From NCBI RefSeq assembly GCF_002192415.1, contig NZ_CP021780.1:3162001-3226000 (forward strand): DNA of 64,000 nucleotides, written 5' to 3'. Shown here in pieces: positions 33,111-42,857 of this stretch. This DNA is from Paenibacillus donghaensis (GTDB taxonomy: Bacteria > Bacillota > Bacilli > Paenibacillales > Paenibacillaceae). Under the pieces are notes generated by a model. It worked only from the letters and a program-made list of their open reading frames with translations, did not search any database and had not been told where the DNA came from. Both the position numbers and the translations under genes were made by a program. Within the stretch, counting starts at the first letter, position 1. Every line of letters begins with the position of its first letter.

Positions 33111-34406
33111 TCAGATGACCCGCCAGCTGACTCCACCATTAGTGGTCTGCAGCAGAATGGAACGCCGGTCCTCTCTTTTCTCGATCAGCAGCCAGCCGAC
33201 TTCTGCCGAGAAGAACTGCAGCTTGACGACCTCTGGGTATTCCTGAAGTTTCGTCTGCAGCACAGTGCTTACCGGAAGCTCATTCCAGGTTCTCCCCTGA
33301 TCCAGCGTCTCATAGAGCAGATTCCCGTCAAGCACCCAGCCTTGCATCAAGTCCAGAAACGTAGGCGGGAGATGCCGGTTCACGCCAGTACGGCTCTTGA
33401 AGCCGAATGGAGCAAACTTCCAAGTCTCTCCACTGTTGGCGGTGAAGTAGCCATGGTATGTGATGCGGCTGTCCTTATCCATCTGGCAGCCGACCTCCAT
33501 CCAGCCATTCTTGCTGCTGCCGCTGAAGAATACCGGCTCCCCGGTGATCACCCGGTCACAGGCGTCCAGCCGGTTGTTCACCAGAAAGGTTGCACCGGAG
33601 CGCCAGGTGTTCCCCCCGTCCTTCGTCCGGTACTGCTTAGGCAGAGCGCCGGTCTGCAAGGTTACAAACCCGTTGGAGACATCCTTGAACAGCATCCCGG
33701 TAATCACTCCAGCCATCGGAATCGCCTGATTCGGATTGTTCGGATTATAGATCTCATTCTGCATCACGGCAGTCCAGGTCGCTCCGCCGTCATGTGTAGC
33801 ATAAAGGGCCTTGCTCTCCTTATTGGAGGTCGCATCCCATGTGGTCATAATCCAACCATCGGTGCTGGAGCTGAAGTAGATCGACGATATCGCATTGCTA
33901 TCACCCAGGCTGGAGACCTTCCAGGTCTCTCCTCCATCCTGCGTACGCAGAACAATGGCCTCTGTCTTCCCATAGGCACTTCTGACAATCCAGCCGTTAT
34001 ACTTATCCGTAAAAAAAATCTCTTTGCCGTACACCGGATTCGCCAGAAACTGGACGGTAGGGGCAGGGGAAATATTGGCCCAGGTCCTGCCGTTGTCTCC
34101 TGTAACGTAGAGACGCAGTTCATTCTTCGTAACGCCCCAGGCCAGCCCCTCCGTCTCGCTGAGGAGGTGGAATTCGGTAAGCCTGGTCTGGATCTGATAT
34201 TTGGTGCTATCCAGGTTGTCCAGATTCTGCGCATCCGGCGTAATGAGCGTAATCGTCTGACCTTCCTCCTCAGGCGCTTCTGTCAACTGCGGCGGGGGAG
34301 AAGGCTCCTGCGGAGGCGCAGAGCAAGCCGAAAGCATTACGGCGGATAGAATCACCATACAACCTATGAACATAATCTTCAGGACAGATGTCTTTGCTGG
34401 CAACAC
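33111..34406 (-). CDS. YCF48/BNR-repeat lipoprotein
   Basis: 431 residues with signal peptide and lipobox (LSACSAPP). Seven BNR/Asp-box repeats are visible: DNGRTW, DGGETW, DGGATW, DGGNTW, NSGETW, DQGRTW and NGGVSW, at roughly 45-60 residue steps. This predicts a beta-propeller on the outer membrane face. Named function cannot be given; Ycf48-like proteins outside photosynthetic organisms are uncharacterised. Confidence 0.85.
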   Translation of the reverse strand: MLPAKTSVLKIMFIGCMVILSAVMLSACSAPPQEPSPPPQLTEAPEEEGQTITLITPDAQNLDNLDSTKYQIQTRLTEFHLLSETEGLAWGVTKNELRLYVTGDNGRTWANISPAPTVQFLANPVYGKEIFFTDKYNGWIVRSAYGKTEAIVLRTQDGGETWKVSSLGDSNAISSIYFSSSTDGWIMTTWDATSNKESKALYATHDGGATWTAVMQNEIYNPNNPNQAIPMAGVITGMLFKDVSNGFVTLQTGALPKQYRTKDGGNTWRSGATFLVNNRLDACDRVITGEPVFFSGSSKNGWMEVGCQMDKDSRITYHGYFTANSGETWKFAPFGFKSRTGVNRHLPPTFLDLMQGWVLDGNLLYETLDQGRTWNELPVSTVLQTKLQEYPEVVKLQFFSAEVGWLLIEKREDRRSILLQTTNGGVSWRVI

Positions 34407-34429
34407 TCGCGCTCCCTTCGGATTCCGGA

Positions 34430-35812
34430 TTATTTCTTATTAAGATTACTACTGCGGTAACCGTACAGGAAGTAGATCAGGAGGCCAATAGCCATCCAGA
34501 TAAAGAACCCGATCCAGGTTTCTCTTCCCAAGTAGTACATTAGATAACCGCAAGTGGCTGCGCTGAGCAGCGGGATCAACGGCACCCAAGGGACAGTGAA
34601 GCCCCGCTTCAATGTTGGATGCGTACGGCGTAAGGCAATAACCCCAAGCGATACGACCAGAAAAGCAAACAGCGTTCCGATGCTGGTCAGATTAGCCAGC
34701 CGGTCGAGCGGTATGAAGCCGGTAAACACGGCAATAATGCCGCCGACCATCCAGGTGCTGCGCACAGGTGTCTGGGTCTTGGCATTAATCTTCGACAAGG
34801 CCTGTGGCAGCAGACCATCACGCGAGATGGCGAACAGCAGGCGGGTCTGACCAAACAGCAACACGAGCAGTACCGTGGTCATTCCGGCAATCGCTCCGAC
34901 CGAAATGAGACCGGCAATCATATTCTGGTCTACATAACGCAGCGCAAACGAAACCGGATCACTCACATTCAGGTTCTGAAAAGGCACGATCCCCGTTAAC
35001 ACCAGAGATACCACAATGTAGAGCACTGTACAGACAGCTAATGAAGAGATAATTCCAATCGGCAGATCCCGCTGCGGACGTTTGACCTCTTCAGCAGCCG
35101 TTGAAATCGCATCAAAGCCTATGTAGGCAAAAAATACGGTAGCCGCTCCATTCACAATGCCATTGAAGCCAAATGGCATAAACGGCGTCCAGTTATCCGG
35201 TTTCACATAGAATACACCTGTAACGATAAACAATACAACCACAGAGAGCTTGATCACAACCATAATGGAATTGAAGCGGGCGGTTTCCTTGATCCCTCTG
35301 GTAAGCAGGTAGGAAATCAGCACAATAATGACTACAGCCGGCAGATTGATGATCGTGCCTTTGTCCGCATTATACGCCCCTGACAACGCAGTCGGCAAAT
35401 GAATGCCCAGCCCTTCCAGTAGACCCTGGAAATATCCCGACCAGCCGCTGGAGACCGCAGCCGCAGCCACTCCATATTCAAGCACCAGATCCCAGCCGAG
35501 CACCCAGGCCAGCAATTCGCCAAAGGCCACATAACTATAGGCGTAGGCACTGCCTGAAACGGGAAGGGTTGAAGCAAATTCAGAATAACACAGCGCTGAT
35601 AGCACGCAGGCGAATCCGGCGATAATAAAAGATATTACGAGTGCCGGACCAGCATGCTCGGCAGCCGCAACGCCGGTCATGACAAAGATCCCTGTACCGA
35701 TGATCGCCCCTACTCCAAGCATCGTTAAATCCAGGGCACCCAGCGTCTTGTTCAGCGTGCTGCCGGTAGCAGCTGCAGTTGAGCTGAGTTGTTTTTTACG
35801 AAATAAATCCAT
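34430..35812 (-). CDS. APC-family amino acid permease (YfnA/CAT-like)
   Basis: 460 residues with about 12 membrane segments. The APC start GVGAIIGTGIFVMTGVAAAE (about 33-52) holds the substrate-binding GxG loop; FAYIGFDAISTAAEEVKRPQRDLP is the conserved helix 6 region. It resembles the cationic amino acid transporter branch. It lies 24 bp before the BNR lipoprotein on the same strand, so co-transcription is possible. Confidence 0.9.
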   Translation of the reverse strand: MDLFRKKQLSSTAAATGSTLNKTLGALDLTMLGVGAIIGTGIFVMTGVAAAEHAGPALVISFIIAGFACVLSALCYSEFASTLPVSGSAYAYSYVAFGELLAWVLGWDLVLEYGVAAAAVSSGWSGYFQGLLEGLGIHLPTALSGAYNADKGTIINLPAVVIIVLISYLLTRGIKETARFNSIMVVIKLSVVVLFIVTGVFYVKPDNWTPFMPFGFNGIVNGAATVFFAYIGFDAISTAAEEVKRPQRDLPIGIISSLAVCTVLYIVVSLVLTGIVPFQNLNVSDPVSFALRYVDQNMIAGLISVGAIAGMTTVLLVLLFGQTRLLFAISRDGLLPQALSKINAKTQTPVRSTWMVGGIIAVFTGFIPLDRLANLTSIGTLFAFLVVSLGVIALRRTHPTLKRGFTVPWVPLIPLLSAATCGYLMYYLGRETWIGFFIWMAIGLLIYFLYGYRSSNLNKK

Positions 35813-35849
35813 CCATAAACGCTCCTGTCGAGGTTATATTGTCTAATGG

Positions 35850-36476
35850 TCAGGGTGAGGTGGTCAACAGGCCGACTCCAAGTCCCGTAAAAATAATTCC
35901 CGCCGCAAGGTTCGCCCCTTCCTGGAACCGGGGCTTCTCCAGAAGTCTGCCACTGAGTACACCGGCAAAATAGGCGAATAAGCCAAAAATAAGTGCTGTT
36001 AAAGCAATAAATATCGCTCCCAATAGCAGCATTTGGATTGGCACATATCCATATTCATAATTCACAAACTGCGGCAGAAAGGTCAGAAAGAAGATCGCGA
36101 CCTTCGGATTGAGAATGTTCATAATCAGCCCGCGCCGCAGCAGCGCGCCTTCGTTCGTTCTCTCGCCAGGAGTCAGCTTAAGCGCCGATTTACGGTGCTT
36201 CAATGACTTATAGGCAAGGGTGAACAGATACACTGCCCCTGCTATCTTAAAGACAGTGAACAGTACGGGAGAGGTCTTCACCAGAATCGAGAGGCCCAGA
36301 GCAGCGGCTATCGTATGTACGGTATTGCCCAGCGCGAGACCTGCAGCAGTGTAGATGCCCGCCTTCCGCCCGTTCGTGATGCCTTGGGTAACGGCAAAGA
36401 TCAGATCCGGCCCGGGAATCAGAATCAGCAGCACCGCTGCCCCTGTAAACAACATAAGTGTGGACATGCTTAACAT
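35850..36476 (-). CDS. LysE/RhtB-family amino acid exporter
   Basis: 208 residues, about six membrane segments. The family motif LILIPGPDLIFAVTQGI is at about 17-33, with GRKAGIYTAAGLALGNTVH following and MNILNPKVAIFFLTFLPQF near 120. GGAGAGAG lies before the ATG at 36476. Exports of this family include lysine, homoserine and threonine; the substrate here is unknown. It lies upstream of the APC permease gene. Confidence 0.9.
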   Translation of the reverse strand: MLSMSTLMLFTGAAVLLILIPGPDLIFAVTQGITNGRKAGIYTAAGLALGNTVHTIAAALGLSILVKTSPVLFTVFKIAGAVYLFTLAYKSLKHRKSALKLTPGERTNEGALLRRGLIMNILNPKVAIFFLTFLPQFVNYEYGYVPIQMLLLGAIFIALTALIFGLFAYFAGVLSGRLLEKPRFQEGANLAAGIIFTGLGVGLLTTSP

Positions 36477-36626
36477 CAATCGCTCTCTCCTTCCGCAAAT
36501 TCCATTATTAGCCTACCCCTTAATGGGGTAATGGATTAAAAGCCTCAAGCTTGAAAACAATATGGGTAAAGCTTATGATGGATAGGATTGGACACAAAAA
36601 ATTCGAAATCTGGAGGAGATGTACTA

Positions 36627-37553
36627 ATGGCCCCCCCATTCAAGCCCAATCGTGTCGTAGTAATCGGCACCGGTGCAGTCGGCACCACAACTGCCTATAC
36701 GCTTTTGCTGCGCAGACGCATGCAAGAGCTGGTCTTAATTGACGTGAATCACCAGAAGGCGCTCGGTGAAGCGCTGGATATGAACCACGGCATGCCTTTT
36801 GTAGGCGGTGTGAAGTTATGGGCTGGAACTTATGAAGATTGCCGGGAAGCGGATATCATTATCGTAACCGCCGGCGCATCTCAGAAACCAGGCGAGACCC
36901 GGATCGATCTTCTGCGCAAGAATATCTCCATCTTCAAGGACATCATCAAACAAATCACGAAATACAACCAACACGCTATCCTGCTGATAGCCACGAACCC
37001 GGTTGATATCCTGGCTTATGCAACACTGAAGATCAGCGGCTTCGACCGCAGACGTGTAATCGGTTCAGGGACTGTTCTGGACAGTGCCCGCTTCAGATAC
37101 TTGATCGGCCTGCATAAAGAAATAGACCCGCGCAGTATTCATGGGCAAATCATTGGGGAGCATGGTGATTCCGAGCTGCCGGTGTGGAGTCTTGCCAACG
37201 TGGCCGGGATTGACTTAGGCTTCGATGAAGCGGAGAAGAAGGATATCTTCGAAGACACCAAAAATGCCGCATATGAGATTATTGACGCCAAAGGCTCAAC
37301 TTCATACGCGATTGCGCTGGCACTGGACCGGATCGTCGTCTCTATTCTGCATAATGAAGGCGCCGTGCTTAACGTATCCACATTGCTGAACAATTATAAT
37401 GGTGTTTCCGATGTGTTCCTGGGTGCTCCGTCTATCGTTGACCGTTCCGGGGTGCGTGAAGTGCTCGATCTTCCGCTCAGCGAGGATGAACAAGCTTTAT
37501 TCCAGAAATCAGCGGAGAAGCTGAAATCGGAAATCGCCAAGCTTGAGTTATAA
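36627..37553 (+). CDS. ldh: L-lactate dehydrogenase
   Basis: 308 residues from the ATG at 36627 with GGAGGAG 8 bases before; an upstream TTG frame start is unlikely. NAD site VVVIGTGAVGTTTAYTLL, substrate motif ATNPVDI, conserved DSARFRYLIG and catalytic His in GEHGDSELPVWS are all present. It converts pyruvate to lactate with NADH. It is a single gene with a strong terminator after it. Confidence 0.94.
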   Translation: MAPPFKPNRVVVIGTGAVGTTTAYTLLLRRRMQELVLIDVNHQKALGEALDMNHGMPFVGGVKLWAGTYEDCREADIIIVTAGASQKPGETRIDLLRKNISIFKDIIKQITKYNQHAILLIATNPVDILAYATLKISGFDRRRVIGSGTVLDSARFRYLIGLHKEIDPRSIHGQIIGEHGDSELPVWSLANVAGIDLGFDEAEKKDIFEDTKNAAYEIIDAKGSTSYAIALALDRIVVSILHNEGAVLNVSTLLNNYNGVSDVFLGAPSIVDRSGVREVLDLPLSEDEQALFQKSAEKLKSEIAKLEL

Positions 37554-37569
37554 ATAACAACATCAGCTG

Positions 37570-37600
37570 CCGCCAAACCTTGGTTTGGCGGTATTATTTA
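37570..37600 (+). terminator. Rho-independent terminator after ldh
   Basis: CCGCCAAACC and GGTTTGGCGG (10 bp, TT loop), followed by TATTATTTAT. Confidence 0.85.
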
Positions 37601-37629
37601 TATTCTACAACCAGTTATCCCCGGCCTGC

Positions 37630-37750
37630 CTACTCCTCCCAGCCGCCCTCATCATCCGCCGTCCATTTCTTGTCCAGCAGCCGGTATCAAGGAATTTCTT
37701 GATTTCACTCTCTTCGTATTCTTCATCATCCAGCGTACTTTAAACTTCAT
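37630..37750 (-). pseudogene. Remnant of a small acidic protein gene, two frameshifts
   Basis: From ATG 37750 it begins MKFKVR. In a second frame it continues LDDEEYEESEIKKFLDTG, and in a third frame LLDKKWTADDEGGWEE ending at a TAG. Joined by two small indels this gives a protein of about 40 residues. I do not recognise the family. Confidence 0.5.
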
Positions 37751-37811
37751 GACCGCGACCCCTTTTCATGTTAGCAACTCATAACGAACTTGTCATCCTC
37801 AAAAAGCACAC

Positions 37812-38726
37812 TCATAGCTGCGGCATCCGAATTTGCAGTCTGGACATCGCTTCTTCCTTCTCACGGCTGGTAATATGTGTATACACGGTTGTGGTTTGAA
37901 TGGAGGAGTGCCCCAGCAGCTCCTGAACGGTGCGCAGATCGGCCCCTTTGCGCAGCAGCATCGTGGCGAAGGAGTGCCGCAGCTTATGGCTGGAATAAGC
38001 GCGTCGCTGGGCTTCCGGCAGCTCCTGCTGGAAGCGGGCGAAGGTATCAGTAGCGATCTGCTGAATCCCCCGAATGGAGAGCCTGCGCCCTTTTTGCGAG
38101 ATAAACAAGGCTTCTTCCTTCCCGCGCCAGGGAGTTAGACGTTCTTCTACCGCCCGGTCCAGAAAAGGGGTAATATCCTCCGGTACAGGCACGTTACGCC
38201 ATTTGCGGCCCTTGCCGAACACCCGGAGTGTCCGTCTTTCTACATTATAATCACCGAGATTCAGCGTGTGGACTTCCCCTACCCGCAGCCCCATATAAGA
38301 CATAAGAATAAACAGCGCCAGATTGCGGTCCTTGTATTTACCGTCTACAGCAGACAGAAACCGCTGCAGATCACTTTCATCCAGATAGACCGGCTCGCGG
38401 TTTTTTTCGGTTTTGGATTTCTTGATTCCTGCTGCCGGATTGACGGTATACAGCTCCAGCTCTGCCAACGCCTTGAAGAAGCAGTTCACCGAAGCATGCT
38501 TGCGGTTACGGGTGGCGTCGCTTACTCCACGTTCGCGGACAGAGGTCAGAAAGGATACCACATGCAGCTTCTTAACCGCACCCAGCTCTTTGCCGTTCAG
38601 ACTATCCAGAAACTGCCGCACATCGGCCAAATATGACTTCTGCGTATAATACGTGTAGCCGGCATCTTTCATCCAGATTACAAAAGCATCCAGCGCTTCC
38701 TCATAATCCTCATTCCAGTCCTCCAC
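37812..38726 (-). CDS. Tyrosine recombinase (XerC/XerD-like)
   Basis: 304 residues. N-terminal SAM-like DNA-binding domain (about 5-90, [20 protein letters not shown]) and catalytic domain with Arg in GLRVGEVH, Lys in [20 protein letters not shown] (His, Arg), LGHSSIQTT (His) and nucleophile Tyr in VYTHI. The start is GTG after GGAGG. It stands alone without phage genes, so a chromosomal or domesticated recombinase is more likely than an active prophage integrase. Confidence 0.88.
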   Translation of the reverse strand: MEDWNEDYEEALDAFVIWMKDAGYTYYTQKSYLADVRQFLDSLNGKELGAVKKLHVVSFLTSVRERGVSDATRNRKHASVNCFFKALAELELYTVNPAAGIKKSKTEKNREPVYLDESDLQRFLSAVDGKYKDRNLALFILMSYMGLRVGEVHTLNLGDYNVERRTLRVFGKGRKWRNVPVPEDITPFLDRAVEERLTPWRGKEEALFISQKGRRLSIRGIQQIATDTFARFQQELPEAQRRAYSSHKLRHSFATMLLRKGADLRTVQELLGHSSIQTTTVYTHITSREKEEAMSRLQIRMPQL

Positions 38727-38797
38727 AGCTCTGCCTCCTCCCTAAATTTACGACAACCAATTGTACCATAATTTCCGTGCTGTACATCAGGGCAATA

Positions 38798-39718
38798 TTA
38801 ACTTCCCTGTACTGCTGCGGTCTCCCCCCGCCATGCCGCCGCATGACTCTCCACGGTCAACAGAAATTCACGGAGTGCCGGAGACTTCCACTTCTTGTGA
38901 TGGTATACCAGTTGGGTGGCGACACGCTGCGATTCATCATTCCAGTTCAGTTTCGCCAGCTTGCCTTCAGCCAGCTCACTGCTGACGGTTACCAGCGGCA
39001 GGAATGAGATTCCGAGACCCGCCATCACACATTGCTTGATCGCCTCAATACTCCAGAATTCCAGCTTGGGATCTGGAAATACGCCATGACTGTTGAGATG
39101 ACGCTCGAACAGGGTCCGGTAGGTGCAGCCGGATTCGGTATGCAGGATGGTTTCGCCCTTTAGATGAAGCGGTTCAACCTCAGCCAGCGCTAGCAGCGGA
39201 TGGTGAAGCGGCGCCACCAGGGCCATCTTCTCGTGCACCAGCGTCTCTACATGCATCTCCTTATACTCGGTCTCCGGCTGCAGCAGAAAGGCGAGATCCA
39301 GTTCCCCGGAACGGACGAATTCGGTCAGCTCCCAGCAGGCGCCCGGCTTCAGAATAATCTGCACCTGCGGGTACAAGCTTCGAAATTGCTTAATGATCCC
39401 CGGCAAGCGAAAAGCAGCGAGTGATTCCGGTGCACCCATCCGCAGCGTACCGGATAATTCATTATCAGAGCGCAGCGCATCCTCGGCCAGTGAGAACATC
39501 TTGGCGATCTCCTGAGCATAGGGCAGCAGGCGGCGTCCGGCGTCGGTAAGCGTGATTTTTTTGCTGATCCGGTCAAACAGCGGCTGGCCCAGCTCCGCTT
39601 CAAGCGCCTGGATCTGGGCGGTAATGCTGGACTGGGCGTAATCGAGCTTCTGTGCGGCCCGGGTGAAGCTGCCCATCTCCACAACGACCAAAAAGGTAAA
39701 TAAATGGCGGGATTCCAT
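38798..39718 (-). CDS. LysR-family transcriptional regulator
   Basis: 306 residues: N-terminal helix-turn-helix (about 3-60, FTRAAQKLDYAQSSITAQIQALE) and LysR substrate domain (GTLRMGAPESLAAFRLPGII onward). AGGAGG precedes the ATG. It diverges from the amino acid permease gene at 39844 and probably controls it. Confidence 0.9.
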   Translation of the reverse strand: MESRHLFTFLVVVEMGSFTRAAQKLDYAQSSITAQIQALEAELGQPLFDRISKKITLTDAGRRLLPYAQEIAKMFSLAEDALRSDNELSGTLRMGAPESLAAFRLPGIIKQFRSLYPQVQIILKPGACWELTEFVRSGELDLAFLLQPETEYKEMHVETLVHEKMALVAPLHHPLLALAEVEPLHLKGETILHTESGCTYRTLFERHLNSHGVFPDPKLEFWSIEAIKQCVMAGLGISFLPLVTVSSELAEGKLAKLNWNDESQRVATQLVYHHKKWKSPALREFLLTVESHAAAWRGETAAVQGS

Positions 39719-39755
39719 AGCTGCCTCCTCACGACGGATGAACCATCGGTATTTT

Positions 39756-39770
39756 GAATGGATATCATTC
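39756..39770. promoter_or_regulatory. Candidate LysR operator in the divergent region
   Basis: GAATG-GATAT-CATTC is a 5 bp inverted repeat with a 5-base centre, placed between the LysR gene and the permease gene. It is a plausible binding site; short palindromes also occur by chance. Confidence 0.35.
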
Positions 39771-39843
39771 GATAATTCCGTTTTTCCAATAGGTCTATTA
39801 TCTGCTACTCTATAACAAATGACAAGGAAAGCAGGATATCAAC

Positions 39844-41139
39844 ATGAGTGAATCTTCCGGATTACAAAAAAATATTGGCATGCCACAGGCGGTTGCGCTC
39901 TATATCGGAGCTGTTCTGGGTTCAGGTGTACTGATCGTGCCTGGCCTGGCGGCGGAAATGGCAGGACCGGCCTCCTTGCTGGCCTGGGGTTTCATGACGC
40001 TGCTGATTCTGCCTATGGCCTTGTCCATGGGTCTGCTCTCTGCCCGGTTCCCGAACGCCGGCGGAGTCTCCCATTTCGTTACGCTGGCTTTCGGGCCCAA
40101 AGCAGGCGCTTTGGTCGGCTGGTTCTTCCTCCTGTCTGTACCCATCGGCGGACCGGTCGCGGCACTCACAGGTGCAGGCTACATGTCGGCGGCCGTGGGC
40201 TGGGGCGAGTCTGCGCGAATAACGATGGCAGCTATCATGCTCGCAGTGGGTCTGCTCACCAATCTGGTCGGCATGCAGCTGGCAGGCAAAATCCAGATTG
40301 CCGTCGTGCTTGCTATTGTGGCAGTGCTGATCTTCTCCTTCGCCACGGCCCTGCCGCTGATGGAGGTGCGCCACTTCACTCCGTTCATGCCCCATGGCTG
40401 GATGAGCATTGGCCAGTCGGCGGCCATCCTGTTCTGGTGCTTCATCGGCTGGGAGGCCGTGTCTCACCTCTCCGAGGAGTTCAAGGACCCGCAGCGTGCC
40501 GCCGTCACAGGCGTGACCATTGCCGCTATCATCGTAGGCGTTCTGTATTTCCTGTCCGCACTGGCAACGGTCGGCACACAGAGCTATCTCCAGAGCAGCT
40601 CCGGCGCTTCCCTGGTCTGGATCATCAGCCAACCGCTGGGCGTGTGGGGCGGATTCATCGCCGGTGTAACAGGTCTGTTCATCTGCACCGCAACAATTAT
40701 CGCTTATGCAGGAGCCGCCTCCAGGGTGGCATACGCCTTGTCCCGCCAGGGTTATGCGCCTGCCTGGATGGGCACGATCTCCACGCGGTTCAAAACACCG
40801 GTTGGCGGGATCGGATTCCTGGTGATCTGCTTCTCCGCTGTCTTGTTCTTATACGGCAGCAGACTGATGTCGCTGACTACACTGATCCAGTTCCCGAACG
40901 CTACCTTCATCCTGACGTATATCGCAGGTTGTGCAGCGGGAATCCGCCTGCTGAAGGATAGCAGGCTCGGCGTAACGATCAGCTGGATTTCCTTCGTGGC
41001 CACCCTGGCCGTGTTCCCTTTCACCGGCTAGGCGATTGGTTATCCGCTGCTGATTACGCTGATATTCGTAATCGCGGTCTACGTCCGCAGCAGAAACAAA
41101 CGCGGCACAACCGAGCTGCAGCGGATGGACCTGCATTAG
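39844..41139 (+). CDS. APC-family amino acid permease (YjeH-like) with an in-frame TAG
   Basis: The first 395 codons have about eleven membrane segments, with IGAVLGSGVLIVPGLAAEMAG near residue 20 and FCWEA-like FIGWEAVSHLSEEFKDPQ. A TAG at 41029-41031 ends this frame after FPFTG, but the same frame stays open for 35 more codons (AIGYPLLITLIFVIAVYVRSR...) to a TAG at 41137-41139. That tail is the missing last helix. A nonsense mutation, a sequencing error or readthrough are all possible. Confidence 0.8.
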
Positions 41140-41169
41140 AAGTGCTGCATTCGGCTAAAAGAGCAGAGC

Positions 41170-41220
41170 AAAGAACCGCAGACAGGCCCGATCATTCGAG
41201 CCTGTCTGCGGTTCTTTGTT
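41170..41220 (+). terminator. Rho-independent terminator after the permease gene
   Basis: AAAGAACCGCAGACAGGC pairs with GCCTGTCTGCGGTTCTTT (18 bp), followed by GTT. It lies 30 bp after the second TAG, which suggests that the gene once ended there. Confidence 0.85.
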
Positions 41221-41223
41221 AAG

Positions 41224-41367
41224 CAGTGAGTTACTACTTAATTCTCGATATAAACATAGAAGACTAAGCATCGTGGGAGCTTCTTAGGCCCCAGGAAGGA
41301 TTTAGCGTGTTGCCCTGGAGCTTTCAGAGAAATTAGATGTATTTTCGCAATTAAATCGGTGAAAGTC
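41224..41367. repeat. Partial type-B dispersed elements
   Basis: GAGTTACTACTTAATTC at 41228, then GCTTCTTAGGCCCC (41279) and a type-B module AAATTAGATGTATTTTCGCAATTAAATCGG (a 20+ base run, broken here by the rule that AATTAGATG and GCAATTAA are its two arms). These are end and internal pieces of the element family found at 10872 and 58094. Confidence 0.6.
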
Positions 41368-42687
41368 TTATTTCTTCAGCATCGCAGGCTCCTTGAAGGC
41401 AATCAGCTTACCCTGAGCCTGTACGATGATCATGCCGTTAACGGACAGTGTTTGTCCAAATACTCGTGCCCCGGTCTGCAGCTGCAGCACCGGCTTGGCG
41501 GTAACCAGATGAATCGCTACCAGCTTGCCATCCGTCTGAGCTACATACATGCCATGGCCGATCAAATCGAAGCGGGCGATCGGATTGGTCAGGCCGGAAT
41601 AATTAATCGTTGATTTATCCGCCAGCTTCACTCCATACAGCCCTGAACCTCCGTCAGAGAAAATCAGCCTGTCATCAGCAGGCCCGGCCGCAAATTGCGC
41701 TTTGTTGACCGAACCTTGAGCGAAAAAAGAGTCCCGTGTAACTTTTGCCGGGTCCGCAGTCAGGTCATATCCGTATACCTTGTCTCCGCTGTTAATGTAA
41801 ATCCGGTCATTGCTGATCCACGCTCTTCCGCCGCTGCTTAGGACATCTTCTTTGGTCAGGTCTATGTTCTCCGGATTATATTTAACAGTCTTCAGAACTT
41901 TGCCTGTCTTCAGATCCAGCGTATCCAGCGTGGTCAGCGGCTGCATTTCCAGCAAGGTAGCCGTCTTCTGGATGACAACGGTATTCCCTTGCACCGCAAT
42001 CGGCAGACCGTAGTTCATCTGATGCCACAGTCTTTTTCCGGTCTTACGGTCAAAGGCATGCAGCACACTATAAGTGTAAGCGCCCGATTCCTCCCCTTCT
42101 GCAAGGATCACATCACCGGCAAATAACAGATTCCCGTTCACTGTGTACTCATAGTCATCGGTCCACTTGCGAATGCCATCCTTAACCCCGAACGCATGCA
42201 GATTGCCTTCGGCATAGGCATACAGCTGGTTGCCGCTGAGCTGAAGCTGCTGAATATTCTTCAATTTAACGGAGGAAGTCCAGACCCGTTTCCCGCTTGA
42301 AGCATTAAAGGCATAGATCGCGCCGCTGGTGGAGCTTGCATAGACGCGGTCCTGGTCATAGAACAGCGGTCCAACCAGCTGCGCTCCCGCTTTCCAGGAG
42401 GTAGTGCCTGTAGTACTGTTGACCGCAAACAGCTGTCCCTTCTGCAGTGTAAATACCTTGCTGCCGCCAATCACCGCCAAGACCGGATCATTGCGATAGT
42501 CGTTAATGACGGGATTATCCACCGCCAGACTCCACAGTGGTTTCACAACGGGTGTGTTTACAGAGGACTCCCAGTTGTTGGCGATATAGGAAGTGTGAGG
42601 ATTGATGCCTGCAGCTTCTACTGGAACAGACAGCAGCAATACGGCAAGCCCGGCGAGGGCTGCACTGCGGAAACGTTGGATAGTCAT
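41368..42687 (-). CDS. PQQ-binding-like beta-propeller repeat protein, secreted
   Basis: About 439 residues from the ATG at 42687 (GAAAGGAAG upstream). A Sec signal peptide (RFRSAALAGLAVLLLSVPVEAA) is followed by PQQ-like propeller repeats with motifs such as FAVNSTTGTTSWKAG, FNASSGKRVWTSSV, FDRKTGKRLWHQM and DLKTGKVLKTVKY. BamB-type propellers often act as scaffolds; no catalytic residues were seen. A paralogue lies at 46293. Confidence 0.85.
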   Translation of the reverse strand: MTIQRFRSAALAGLAVLLLSVPVEAAGINPHTSYIANNWESSVNTPVVKPLWSLAVDNPVINDYRNDPVLAVIGGSKVFTLQKGQLFAVNSTTGTTSWKAGAQLVGPLFYDQDRVYASSTSGAIYAFNASSGKRVWTSSVKLKNIQQLQLSGNQLYAYAEGNLHAFGVKDGIRKWTDDYEYTVNGNLLFAGDVILAEGEESGAYTYSVLHAFDRKTGKRLWHQMNYGLPIAVQGNTVVIQKTATLLEMQPLTTLDTLDLKTGKVLKTVKYNPENIDLTKEDVLSSGGRAWISNDRIYINSGDKVYGYDLTADPAKVTRDSFFAQGSVNKAQFAAGPADDRLIFSDGGSGLYGVKLADKSTINYSGLTNPIARFDLIGHGMYVAQTDGKLVAIHLVTAKPVLQLQTGARVFGQTLSVNGMIIVQAQGKLIAFKEPAMLKK

Positions 42688-42857
42688 GTGTAAAAAACTT
42701 CCTTTCATAGAATCTATCTAGTTGGACGCCAATCATCCGATAAAGTTTCGTTGTGTAGAGTCGGATATGAGGTCCGCTTCGTTTCAGCTTGTCCGATTCG
42801 GGTTATGGATTGAAGTGAAGCGAATGGATCATGATAACACAAAGGAGACGATTCGAT

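Noticed and set aside
37812..38726. Prophage integrase at the XerC/D-like recombinase
   Set aside because: No phage or conjugation genes flank it, and it lacks an arm-binding domain, so a standalone recombinase is more likely.
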